A stretch of DNA of 64,000 nt from Isoetes taiwanensis (GCA_021234155.1 JAJEKV010000028.1:6021637-6085636); one strand, 5' to 3'. Shown: positions 44,724 to 54,640, counted from the first letter of the stretch. Notes: a model not told the origin generated them from the sequence alone. Numbers and translations: made by a program.

Positions 44724-44863
44724 ACGCGCCAGGCGTGATTTGAGTTAGGCTTAACCTAAATCGCGCTCGGCGTGATTTAGTGTGGCAATGAAATATAATC
44801 AAAGCACGCTTGGCGCGATTTAATTCAAAGCAAAGATAAATTAAATCATGCACGGCGCGCTTT
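44724..44863. repeat. Palindrome array in the last intron (4 copies)
   Basis: Units at 44724-44742, 44757-44779, 44802-44823 and 44841-44863 follow the consensus AAATCRCGCYNGGCGYGATTT, an inverted repeat. They alternate in their central bases: CGCGCCAGGCGTG, CGCGCTCGGCGTG, CACGCTTGGCGCG, CATGCACGGCGCG. The same palindrome recurs at 47551-47642 upstream of the gene and once at 47044-47060. Confidence 0.85.
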
Positions 44864-45120
44864 CATTTGCAAGGCCATACCTATCATCTTCAGTTTCGCT
44901 ATCGTCGTCGGCATTATTCTCCCCTTTGCCACCCTTAATTTCTGTGCTCTTCTGACTGTTAGAATTGTTATTTTCTATTAGTTCATCTATATCCTTCACA
45001 ATGACATTATTTTAGTATTGATTTGGCAAACATGTGGATCACTAGAGTCGCTTGGGTTATCAATGGACCCTTCACTCGCGGTTGCCTTATCAATTAGATC
45101 CTTGTTAACCTGTGAATCTA

Positions 45121-45196
45121 TTTTCAAAAACAACGTTCGACTTGCATGTGTTAAGCATATAGCTAGCGTTCATTCTGAGCCAGGATCAAACCCCTC
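45121..45196 (-). other. Nuclear fragment of mitochondrial rrn18 (NUMT)
   Basis: On the minus strand the sequence reads TTTGATCCTGGCTCAGAATG, then AACGCTAGCTATATGCTTAA, then CACATGCAAGTCGAACGTTG and TTTT. This is the 5' part of small-subunit rRNA. The words GCTAGCTATATGCTTAAC and GTCGAACGTTGTTTT are those of plant mitochondrial rrn18, not of plastid 16S (which has CTGGCGGCATGC) or of bacteria in general. Only about 75 bases are clearly recognisable, and there is at least one substitution, so it is an insertion in nuclear DNA, not an active gene. Confidence 0.85.
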
Positions 45197-45349
45197 TTTA
45201 ACAGCAGAGATTTGAACTGTTAGGTTATGAGAAGCGTAACGAGGGAAGGCAGAGAATTGTTGCTTGCATCACCCGCAAAGGGATGCAAGGATATTCCCTA
45301 TGTTCGCCTTCATCACATTACTTTGAGCAGCCAGTTTAGCAGCCACTTA

Positions 45350-46235
45350 GTCATTACTTTCCTTATCAGGCTGCGGATTACTAGTTCCCTCACCAAAACC
45401 ATCGTCCATCTTTGAATTGGACAAGTCCACGAGGCTTTTGATTGCTGAAGATTTCAGGTTGTCATAAGGGCCTTTAGGAGATTTTGCAAGTACATGCATA
45501 AGGAATGGTTCAAGAAAGTCTTTGGCCTGCTCATCACTCACAAAGCAGTGACATCTTCTAACACCCATAAGAGCCTCTCAGGCAATATAACCACCAACAT
45601 GAAGCTCCAAGCACGTTGTGTCAATTGGAGCAAATGCCTCGACGAGGTAAGCAGCCAAAGACGGGGGAAATCCATTTTTATTTAAGGGGCCCTTCTCCTT
45701 AGTTAGTAGCTCGTACTTGATTTCACCACCTAGGAGAGGGTCCCGATCCTCATCCTCTTCTGACTCATCTTCATGATCCAGATCCTGTTCTGTATGAAAG
45801 AATATTGTTCTTAAGTCTGGATCATCTAGAAGAAAACATTCCCATGCACTGCTGTTGTCACCCTTGGTCTTAGCATTATCATATTCCTCGTGTGACAGCA
45901 TAGATATCATAATGAAGATCACATGTGCCATCTTCCGTGCTGTTCGCAGCTCATTATCTCCAACATCATATATTAGGCATCCCTCCCTATTAACATTGAG
46001 GCACTCCAGATCATGAGTAGCAGATAGTGCATGCAGATGTGAGTCACCTGAAGGACAGACGATGACAATAGTAAAGGACCTCTCAGTTGTCAATCTTATA
46101 CAACTGGTAAAGAAGATGTTGTAATCCTTCTGGTTCATGCCCATATCTCCTCTCCCACCCCTACTGTCCAACACAAAGAGTGATATGTTTCTAAGGCAAG
46201 TAGTTGATTCTGGCAAGAGACCTTTGTACCCAATG
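45350..46235 (-). pseudogene. Unknown block, possibly methyltransferase-like
   Basis: One frame with a single in-frame stop near 45578. It reads SLFVLDSRGGRGDMGMNQ, FFTSCIRLTTERSFTIVIVC, a long variable part with an acidic run (DHEDESEEDEDRD), then NKNGFPPSLAAYLVEAFAPI, TTCLELHVGGYIA, stop, EALMGVRRCHCFVSDEQAKD. The last part has the rhythm of a class I SAM methyltransferase motif I and II in beta-class DNA methylases (P..L...L......D..L(D/E).F.GGy.a.eAl..gRr....e.D), with the preceding part resembling a region ahead of it. No DPPY/NPPY motif is seen. This is a weak reading; it could equally be an unrelated fold. Confidence 0.3.
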
Positions 46236-47550
46236 GAGACTGAATACTAGACAGTGTCTTCACAAGGGCCACTTTTCTTCTCAACTCGGCCAGTACCTTA
46301 GGGGGTAGAGTCTCTTTTTATTTTGCATTTTTAGCCTTCCAATTCTTTAGGAAGTCCTTTGACCAGAATACAAACTTCTTGATGTCATCATTACTGACCT
46401 TGTATTTGTCCAACAATCCAATTTCAGATAATGCCACATCCCCCGATAGCCTTTGTAACTCAGCTCCTACAGCTGACTTCATTGTATATACATCCTTCAC
46501 ATGGCTGCAGCGCTCAAAGAAGGACATCCTATCCTTAGTAAAAGCACTCTTCTTGTATAAGACTTCCTTCTTCAGGCATTGGTCTAAAACCCAAATGGTC
46601 TTAGTGTCGTCTAGCCCCTGAGTCTTTCTCATCTCTGTCACATTCAAGTCAAAGATGCTTACATCAATTGGAGCCTACCCATAGTATCTGGCAGCTTCTT
46701 TTGTGCATAAGCGTCCCAGAATTCATTCCATTTGAGCCATACTGCCTCCTTACAAAAGACAATCTTATACGGGTCTGTTGGATCTGACCTGCTAGATGTG
46801 CTATTAGAAGGATCTACAATGTCATCACCACCTTTTTTCTTTGATTTTCTTGCAGTCTTCTTCTTCTCCTATATAATTGTCTGCGACAGAGTCCGCTCCA
46901 GCAGCTTGAATGCCTCAGACTTTGACTGCCCTGTCTGGTGGGTAATGGGCAGCCATATTCCACCCACTGTTGATGGGCGTGGCGTAGTTGCTCCACGTAT
47001 GGACTACAATAGTACAGACATTGAATCAGTATCATAGAACAGAAACACGCCTGGCGTAACTGCTACATTAGTGGGCCAGCCATACTTAAAACATGTCTGA
47101 CCGTTCACATCTATTTTCATGAATGTATCTTTGTATGTAGTAGCTCTACAATGAGTAAGTCTGAGCAGACCTTTCTTCTGCTTATGTGTCATCTCCAAGA
47201 GCAATCTGCAGTTGGTATCATCCTTTTCCTCACAAGATTAGGATCCCTTGTTTGGTCATCTTGTCTGCTTCCTTTTTCCTCGAGAAGAGTGTTAAGTCGA
47301 GCTTGTCATTTGTCTTGGCGAGGTCAACGTACCACTCGGCACCCTCGTCCATTTCCTCTTCAGGGCATGCAGGGTCAGTGGTTGCTATATGAATAGGCCC
47401 TTCATCATCTAAGATGAGATCGTATGGTATTGCATCTGGGTCGTCTACCCTTGGCTTCTTACCAGAAATAGCAAAATTATTAGGGGTTTTCTTCCTCTTG
47501 GGCATTGCAAAAGAAGATGAACATGATTTAGAATACTTTTCTGAACAGGA

Positions 47551-47642
47551 GATCACGCTTGGCGTGAATTTAAAGCTAAATTAGTATAATTCACGCTTGG
47601 CGTGTTGGTAGCTCCTATTGTGGACCACGCTTGGCGTGAATT
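47551..47642. repeat. Palindrome array upstream of the disrupted gene (3 copies)
   Basis: TCACGCTTGGCGTGAATTT at 47552-47571, TTCACGCTTGGCGTGTT at 47589-47605 and CCACGCTTGGCGTGAATTT at 47623-47642. The first and third lie in a 71-base tandem unit that also repeats 'gaatttraagctaaattagtat'. They begin about 45 bases upstream of the ATG at 47505, thus in the promoter or leader. Confidence 0.85.
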
Positions 47643-47738
47643 TGAAGCTAAATTAGTATGCATCTATATTTAAAATTACGTACCCTTTATGCACCCATAT
47701 TTTACACTATGTACCTACTATGGGCATTTTAGTTTGGA

Positions 47739-48626
47739 GTTGTGGAGTGGTGGTCCAGATTTTTATATTGGGAGTATCATGAGGTGTACTTAACAGCAGT
47801 GGGGATATTTGAAAGGGTTAATTTAGGGTTTCTGATGCCTGGGCATACCTATGAGGATGTGGATGCGTTATTGGCAAATACAGTTGTATACTGAAGCAGC
47901 AGACAGTGACCAACTTTTCTAGGCTAATGGAAATCTTGCATGAATGCACTACTCCAAACCCTATAGCTTCTCTCATATAAGAAGTGCCCAATTGGAAGAG
48001 CTTTGTGGATGGTTATGCATTGGATCTTGAAGGTTATTCTAGGCCTCTGCAGTTCACTTTTTGGGTGAGAAATGGGATTCCAATCTTTCAATGAAAAATG
48101 AGACCTTCAGAGGAGGAGTGGAGAGGAGGGGAGGAAATATGGCGTAGAGATGAGAATGGCAAGCCTATGATACCTCTAGGTCAACTAAAAGCTCTAAAAC
48201 CTACTAAAGAAGTGAAGCAATTGGGATTGACTAAGGAAGGAATCCAGGACTATATAAAGCATTGGCAAACCAACTCCGATGACACCAACCATGCCTTGGT
48301 AGCTTACTGGAAGAAGGTGATTAACCTGTTGGGGGGAGATAGACACATCTTCAGATGAATTGAAAGAAGGGTGGTGGCCTAAAACTAGGTGGAAGACCTT
48401 AGCAGGTGCTGAAGATGTTGATGACACTGTTAGTAGCATTCGTAAGCATTATGCTCCTCCTCCTTCTGACAAACACTATGTTGGTCCTAAGAACAATAGG
48501 CTAAAGTTTCTAGGCATGGAAGCTTATGAACCTTCCACTGATTTTTCTTCAATTCGCGAAGGAAATTTAGCATATCCTCATGCTAGAATTCAGCTCCTGG
48601 AGGGGATCTTTCCTCCAACTCTCTAA
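47739..48626 (+). pseudogene. DUF7869-type transposon protein, C-terminal part (decayed)
   Basis: Frames read VVEWWSRFLYWEYHEVYLTA, GIFERVNLGFLMPGHTYEDV and DALLANTVVY. The pattern FL(M/I).GHTHEDVDA is the hallmark of DUF7869, found in proteins of plant and animal transposons; here the second His is Tyr. Then PLQFTFWVRNGIPIF, a stop, KMRPSEEEWRGGEEIWRRDE, and after a shift ELKEGWWPKTRWKTLAG to a stop at 48626. Several stops and shifts occur. Its N-terminal part is missing: it would lie where the palindrome array is. It is transcribed away from the gene 44094-47505. Confidence 0.55.
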
Positions 48627-48909
48627 TCCTATCAGGGCCTCTAACTCTGTTTCTCTGCTGTTATGCTGCATTCGGCTCCATCAGGCACTGCTTACACCAA
48701 CCTGGGGTTAGTCCTAATGACTAAGTAAGGGTTTTGGGCACTTGAGGAACTATTCATTCATTCACAAAAACAATTCATACTATAACAATCATAATTCATT
48801 ACCAGATAGTTCCACTGCATCCAACCAACCTGGTTAGTACAAATAATACTTTCATAGTTCATACTTAAACTATCCCACAACATACAATACCTACTCCGAT
48901 TCTAACATG

Positions 48910-49845
48910 CTACCTGGGCTGATCAGGCCCTGCAGCCAATGCGGGCGGGGTTAGCCTCATGTATACACACCCTTCCACGCTGCGTCCAGCACTGGAGGAC
49001 CACTTCTGTCATGTAGCGCAACAAAGAATCGAAGCCAGAATGACAATGCCCGATGTCACGCACAAACACACCCGCAAGTCCAAGCCACTGCAACTGGACT
49101 CCAGGCCAGGAGACTATGCACTTATGCAATATTTCTCAATCCACATGTTCCAAAAGGATACCATTATGATTGATGTCCAGATACCTCCAGATTCAGCAGA
49201 CACAGATTCTCACATGCCAGAGGAGAATGAGCCATCTTCCACGGATGATCCCGAGCAAGATCGAAGCCTGAATCTGTGCATAGTGGGGCTACCTGAAACA
49301 AACTCTTGCTCAGACATTGCACAAGCCGTAAACTTCTTCACAGATATCATGCACATTCAGCAACCTAGTATTGCCATAGCCCGGCGAGTTGGAGCCCAGA
49401 GACCGGATCACCCTCGTCACATGGTTGTGCACTTCAGCACCTCTCAGGACAGACTATATGTGCTCCAGCACGGTAGTCATTTGAAGAATACTACTCTGGA
49501 GGATCTCTCCCCGATACAGTTGACTAGGCGACTAGGGGAGTTGTGTAAAGTCCGAGAGGCTCGGCTGCAGAAAAAGTGGGCAGTGTACAGGGAAGGCATA
49601 GCTATCATTCGTGACCAGTGGCCTGACAACCCCCGGCTGGGATATTCATAGTCCTTTCCGCAGATATTGCTTCTTTTTTGCTATTTCTTTGGTATATTGT
49701 CACGGGGCTTCGTCCCCACGCTGTCTTTTGTTTGGGCTTAGGCCTCTTGTTTTGTTGGGGGCTCATGCCCTCCTTCTTTGTTCTGGTCCCATAACCCGAT
49801 TGGGTTCTCGTGGACGATAAAAAAATCTTATCTTATCTTATTAAA
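48910..49845 (+). mobile_element. ORF1-only LINE (HAL1-like)
   Basis: The element begins at about 48910, the same boundary as the minus-strand copy at 1235. It contains one open frame (48959-49651) coding an ORF1-type protein, and ends with a LINE 3' end: 'ggtcccataacccgattggg', GTGGACGATAAAAAAA and about four TCTTA units (49820-49845). The distance between ORF1 stop and tail is about 195 bases. No endonuclease or RT sequence lies between. It therefore looks like a half-LINE that keeps the RNA-binding protein and the 3' recognition end. Confidence 0.65.
48959..49651 (+). CDS. LINE ORF1-type RNA-binding protein
   Basis: An intact 230-codon frame with ATG. The first 100 residues are rich in His, Thr, Pro and acidic residues without a clear fold. 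Residues 104-175 resemble the RRM-like domain of L1-type ORF1 proteins: NLCIVGLPETNSCSDIAQAV, FFTDIM, SIAIARRVGAQRP, RHMVVHFSTSQDRLYVLQHG. Residues 176-225 match the C-terminal domain that follows (LKNTTLEDLSPIQLTRRLGE, LCKVREARLQKKWAVYREGI). In known LINEs this protein coats the element RNA as a chaperone. A codon stretch of 230 without a stop in an otherwise decayed region suggests it is young or kept. No coiled coil is obvious in the N-terminal part. Confidence 0.7.
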   Translation: MYTHPSTLRPALEDHFCHVAQQRIEARMTMPDVTHKHTRKSKPLQLDSRPGDYALMQYFSIHMFQKDTIMIDVQIPPDSADTDSHMPEENEPSSTDDPEQDRSLNLCIVGLPETNSCSDIAQAVNFFTDIMHIQQPSIAIARRVGAQRPDHPRHMVVHFSTSQDRLYVLQHGSHLKNTTLEDLSPIQLTRRLGELCKVREARLQKKWAVYREGIAIIRDQWPDNPRLGYS

Positions 49846-49859
49846 GTTCGTTATTATGA

Positions 49860-52800
49860 ATAATCAAGTTATTAGATTCAGGTTTTCAAGTTTCCATTAT
49901 TAATAAATTATTGAACGTGTATGTTTGCACTTATGGTTCTCAATCATCTCCCTTTGCTTGGCGTTGCCCTGCTATCTAAGATTTTGCTAACAACTTCCAT
50001 TGTAATGCCAATAACCCTTATCTTTAATTCCATGTTAATTCAATATGAAGTTTTGAAGTTTTCTATCAGCTTGACATGTGCAACAATACACTTCAAGCAT
50101 CTGAGTACAATATGGTTCATGATTTACACAAGAAGTGTATTAGAACTTGATGTTATTTAGTGTGGTCTATCAAGATACTAAGTATTTCTTGATGCCAAGG
50201 AGCTTGACTATTGGTTACGTCGCCATCATCAGAGAATAGGTTCCCCATCTTATCGTACTTTGAGGATGTTGGATAAAAAGTCTTCTTCGTTGTTTTTTAC
50301 AGCGCAGTTGCTGTTGTTGAGCAATTGATAGCATATAGTGTGGATTTAATGTGGAGTGATTATATTTCGTATCAATCGTACTTGCATGGATTTACTCCGG
50401 GTAATGTTCATGCTCCTAAGATGCCATGTTGGTTTTCTATCCCTAATCTTCCTCCTGAACTCTTGGTGCCGACGTTTCTTATCAGTATTGCTAATGGTTT
50501 GGGTAACCATCTAGTCCATTCTATTGTAGATGGAGCTAAAATTTGTGTCTCTCTTCCTTCTGGTCATGGTCTTCCGGATTGTGTGGTTGTAAAAAGTGGT
50601 CCTATCTTTTTGAAGTTCGTCTTGCAGTTACTCAACTTGCTAGTTTATCCCCTCAACTTGCTCTATTAACAACTTTCGCGCTAAGAGAGATCGTCCTATA
50701 ATGGTCCATTCTTCCTTTGTGCCTTCTACCATTGTTGTTCCCCTTCACCTTCTATTATTCTTTCTGGTAATGCTACTACCTCAGTTGTCGCCACTCCATC
50801 TACACAACCCCTATTTCCATCTATATCTACTGCTAAAGCCTCTACCTCACATAAGATTGTGTGCGCTCCTACTTTTGATGATGATGCTACGACCAAATTA
50901 CAAAAGATCCAGGAGATGCAAGAGCAACATGATAGTGTTCAAACTCATTATAAAAAAGTCTAAGATGATGGCAAAAAGTTAACTTGAAAAAAAGTCCGAT
51001 TAACCTGCCTCTTGTATCATGACTGCATCTGAGAATTTACATAGAAGGGTGGAATAGAGAGGAGGCTCTCCCTTGCTAGTTACTCAGCAATATAATTTGG
51101 GGGCTCTCCTCCCTAGATGCTAACCATAACAATGGAAGAGAGGAATGGAGAGAAGGCTTTCCCTTGCCAACTTCCAGGACAAGATGGGCTGGCCTCCCTT
51201 CAAAATCATGCGAGATGGACATGGTTGATGCTTGCTCTATTGGTATGGAGGTGGAACATAATATCTAGGGCACATGAATCTTTGATATGAGGGGAGTAGA
51301 TTCTTCCTCTAGTAAAAGAAGTAGGTTATCTCTCTAAGTATCTAAGTTTTACTACAACCTTTTGCTGCCTACAAGAGCTTAAATGTTGATATATATAAAG
51401 TAGTTAATGTGTTTGGACATGATTATATTGTCTTGATGTCTATTGTTGATGAATCTAAAATTGGTGTGCTTACTGCATAGAAGTCCTCAGCGGATATCAC
51501 TTTTACTCAAATAGATTATTTTGGGCATTGGAAATAATCAACTGGAAAGATCAGATCCAAGAATGGGGTTTGATGAATGTGTATGGTCATAATAGACCTC
51601 GTCGGCTTGGTGCTTTGAGAAACTGTGAGGAGTAAAATTCTTCAGCTTGGGCAGAATGTCATATGGTTGTTAGTTGAAGACTTTAAAACGGTAGAGTTAG
51701 AAAGGGACAGAAGTAGTCAAGGATCTGAAATCGTGCAAGGGTTCAAGAAAGAACAATGGTTACATCTTTTATATGATTATCAGCCCTTCACGTGGTATAA
51801 TGGTTGGACAGGAGTTGAGAGAGCTTTGCAAGGCATGATAACAGATATTTTAATACTTACGCAGCTGTTTGCTACAAATTTTCATCCTCTTAATCTTGTA
51901 GATAGCTCGATATGCTGCAAATTCTATCCAATAATGTAATAATTTTTTGCGGACCAACCAGAACTTACTTTAAAATTAATGTCAAGTACTTGTGAGTTCA
52001 ATATTAGCTGTAATTGGGTTTGCTCTTGGGCCCTCTCATCTCATAGGGGTATGTCTGGTATAGTTGCAGTGTTGTCCGGTATGAAGCCATCTGCAAAGTA
52101 GTGGGGAAGAGCCAGAGCTGCAGAAGCTAGAAGACTGCTGATTTCATTATATCAAAAATTGGAGGTGCATCGTGGTCATGCCCCTACTAATGGAGTTAGG
52201 GAAAGAAGTTGCTTTCTCGGATTGAGGCTATGAAAACTGAGAAAGTTACTGAAGCCAAGGTGAAGCAGGGTTGCAATGGTTCAAGCATAGAGATAGATGT
52301 ACATGCTTCCTTTTTATGCTGCAACTTGCTACTTCTATACATTCTTTGGTATTGCCGGATGGCTCTCTTATCTCTAACCTATGTGCATCTTAAGCAGTAT
52401 CTTCATTAACACTTTTCTCTATTCTTTGTGAGACATCCATTGCCTTTTTAAGATGGCATGCAAGCTGTTGTGCTCATTAAGGTACGACGTCAGAGCAGAG
52501 GTTATTTCTTGAGTCCAATATTGTGAAAGATGATTTAAAAACAGTTGTATTTCTCTTAAAAATGGACAAATACCTTGGTCTAGATGGCTTCCCTATTGAA
52601 TTTTTTCAAAAGTACTGAGACTGGCTGGAGGATGATGTATATGATGCTCTCTATAAATTTTAGAGATTTAGGTACCTTGATAAGATTTTTAATATGGGTT
52701 ATATCCCAAATAGCAGGGAACCTAAGACAATTTTTGACTAACAACCTATTATATTGCTTCCTCTGTATACAAGTTCTTTATTAAGGCATAAGCAGAAAGA

Positions 52801-53655
52801 GTTTAAGATATTTTGGCTGAATCTATCTCTTCAACACAATCTGGTTTTCTTCTTCATCAATGTATTCTCAACAATGTGGTTACTGCATATAAGGGAATAT
52901 ATTTATAGGGTCACAGAGTGGTGTATCTTAAATTTGATTTTGCTAACGCATTTGATAGTGTTAATTGGAGATTTCCTTTTTTTTTTTGAGGTAAGGTGTT
53001 GTTATATTCATAGGTAAAACTTACATAGTCTTGGTGTATACCATCAGTAGTATACTGTCTAGCATAATATTCTACTCACAATCTCCATAGATGGAGAAGT
53101 GAACAAAAGATAAACAGAAGATAAACAGAAAAAGATAATAACAATCCGATACTTATATCTTCGAAAGTGGTATGATCAGAGTCTTTGGTAATTCCCTGCT
53201 ACTGTGCATCAATCAGATCTTGTATAGTTAAATCCAGAACAACATTCCTGCCCAGAATGTTCAGCAGCAGGTCAAGTTTCCCAACCGGGTAATTGGTGAA
53301 GTCCAGCAGCAGAAGAACATGGGCTTCCCTCTTTTGTTGCCACTTGTGGTAGAGAAGTGTCTTCTTGCTTTTGGGTATAAAGAGTACGAGAAATGTTACG
53401 AAGGTTCATAGTCAATAAGATCTATTATACTTTTTTAATGCAATTCATCTGATGTTTTCTACAGCTTGGGGAATTCAGCAACATTGTCCTTTATATAGAA
53501 CCTTTGCTCTTTGCAACTGTGGCAAAAGTACTATTCCAGTTTTTTTCTATGGTTACCATGGATGAATGGCTAATGGTTCTCAAGAGGTATGTCATCAATA
53601 TGCTGATGAAATTTTTTTACTCTTGATTGTTAGGGCTAAAAATATTCATAATGCT
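49860..53655 (+). pseudogene. L1-type LINE, copy B (ORF1 relic and ORF2 relic)
   Basis: The ORF1 relic (about 50325-50669) reads PKMPCWFSIPNLPPELLVPT, FLISIANGLGNHLVHSIVDG and VVVKSGPIFLK, the DUF4283-like 'W..(I/L).(N/G)LP' block of plant L1 ORF1. ORF2 text follows from 51100: KLQNGVIW-type endonuclease remains (WLLVEDFKTVELERDRSSQG, GFKKEQWLHLLYDYQPFTWY, 51660-51800), GPTRTYFKINVKYL (51950), then RT parts parallel to copy A: LKMDKYLGLDGFPIEFFQKY (52555-52616), ISSTQSGFLLHQCILNN (52825), LKFDFANAFDSVNWRF (52930-52975). It is decayed throughout and is interrupted at 52977-53348 by a polyadenylated retrocopy. Confidence 0.8.
52977..53348 (-). mobile_element. Polyadenylated retrocopy inserted in L1 copy B
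   Basis: Copy A reads 'tggagattcctggagaagtg' across this point; copy B has about 370 extra bases between 'tggagatt' and 'agagaagtg'. On the minus strand the insert starts with an open stretch HKWQQKREAHVLLLLDFTNY, PVGKLDLLLNILGRNVVLDL, TIQDLIDAQ, then a stop, about 210 bases of 3' UTR-like sequence and a run of 14 A. That is the layout of a 5'-truncated processed mRNA. The parent gene is not recognised. Target duplications are not clear. Confidence 0.7.
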
Positions 53656-53663
53656 AAGTTATT

Positions 53664-54000
53664 GCTGTGACGATCCTTGTGATATATACAGTTGTCGTCG
53701 TATACACCGAAAGACTTCCTCCTTTAAATGGCTCCCCATCATATAGGCCCTCCATCTAACTTGTGCCTGTGATGGTCAAACAGTCGAGTAGAGGATAGGA
53801 GACGTCATTCCATCTCTTTCTCTACGACCTCCTATATCAGTGGAAGCAAAACATACTATAATGAGCACTTGCATAGCATAAATAACAATACTACCTCGAA
53901 GGATAGCAATGATCCATCCAATCATAACATCAACAAAGACATCATCTATGGTATTTGATAATTGCTAAGGGTTAAGGTATGACAGCGTCGAAACTACAGG
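53664..54000 (-). repeat. Fragment of a gypsy-type LTR, copy B
   Basis: Begins TGTGACGATCCTTG and parallels 41436-41665, sharing 'ggccctccatctaacttgtg', 'gtcgagtagaggatagga' and 'agtggaagcaaa'. It is the terminal part of a minus-strand LTR, related to but distinct from 54745-56253. Confidence 0.65.
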
Positions 54001-54224
54001 ATGAGCAATAAATATACACGAGTAAAAATAATGGCATGGAAAGCAGAGACGTGAGACAGATAAACAGACAGAGACACGTGTTAGCCGGGAATTAAAGGCA
54101 GGGAATAGTATATAAGGGTATTACGCCATATATTAACAGGAAGTACGACATGATAAGTAGAGAATGTTAATGCCTGGTGACTATACGAATATTTCATTTA
54201 TAACTAAGATAATATGTCTTTTCA

Positions 54225-54640
54225 TGAAGTCAAGCACCATTAGAAGGGATATATAAAAGGAGTGAGGGGGTCCATCGCCCTAGAAGTTTTAGTCCAAGAA
54301 GCAGAATCAATGGAGAAGCAGCCAGAAGAGGCAGTGATTAGCAAGGCCAGAGCGATGGAGATGCAGGGGCAGATCGGGTAGAAAGGGGCGGTGCAAGCCG
54401 AGAGTTTGGAAAAGGCGTCGGGCAAGGACAGTAGGGGAAAGGAGGGGCCCAGTGACGAACTGGCAATATCATATTGCTCATGCAAGATGAAGTATGTAAG
54501 GAAGCAGAAGGCATGCTCTTATTGCCTGCGGGTGCATTGCTACAGGTGTTTACATCTGCATCACTCGTTGGATCAATAGGAGCAAGGTTATAAAATGGAG
54601 GATTTGTATGCGTTTGCACCTTAGGATGGAGTGCTATGGG
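54225..54640 (+). repeat. LTR-block repeat, copy B (partner 43020-43520)
   Basis: Same order of shared words as copy A, with a shorter 5' part and small deletions. The minus-strand frames here, rich in Ser, Pro and Cys, are antisense artefacts. Confidence 0.75.

Larger units (their letters stand above)
44094..47505 (-). pseudogene. Multi-exon gene ending in an FCP1/NIF-like domain, disrupted
   Basis: A series of open blocks on the minus strand. From the ATG at 47505: MPKRKKTPNNFA...EWYVDLAKTNDKLDL...KEADKMTKQ. Then a shifted block (47204-46660) with MTHKQKKGLLRLTHCRATTY and WLKWNEFWDAYAQKKL; a block 46660-46318 (VSIFDLNVTEMRKTQGLDD to FWSKDFLKNWKAKNAK); a block 46235-45350; a short acidic block 45000-44881; and the phosphatase-like exon 44670-44094. 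Splice-like sites bound the last intron (GATAG|GTATGG near 44881, TTTCAG at 44671). Between blocks there are at least three stops and two frameshifts, so it cannot work as read. The first 340 residues match nothing I know. Palindrome arrays lie just upstream of the ATG and inside the last intron. A mitochondrial rrn18 piece sits within it. Confidence 0.55.

Noticed and set aside
45121-45196. Bacterial 16S rRNA contamination
   Set aside because: The words after the 27F-like segment (GCTAGCTATATGCTTAAC, GTCGAACGTTGTTTT) are those of plant mitochondrial rrn18, and the flanks are ordinary nuclear sequence.
54338-54619. Cys/Pro-rich minus-strand frame as a secreted peptide
   Set aside because: It is antisense to a repeated block, and the frame is not kept in the partner copy at 43020-43520.
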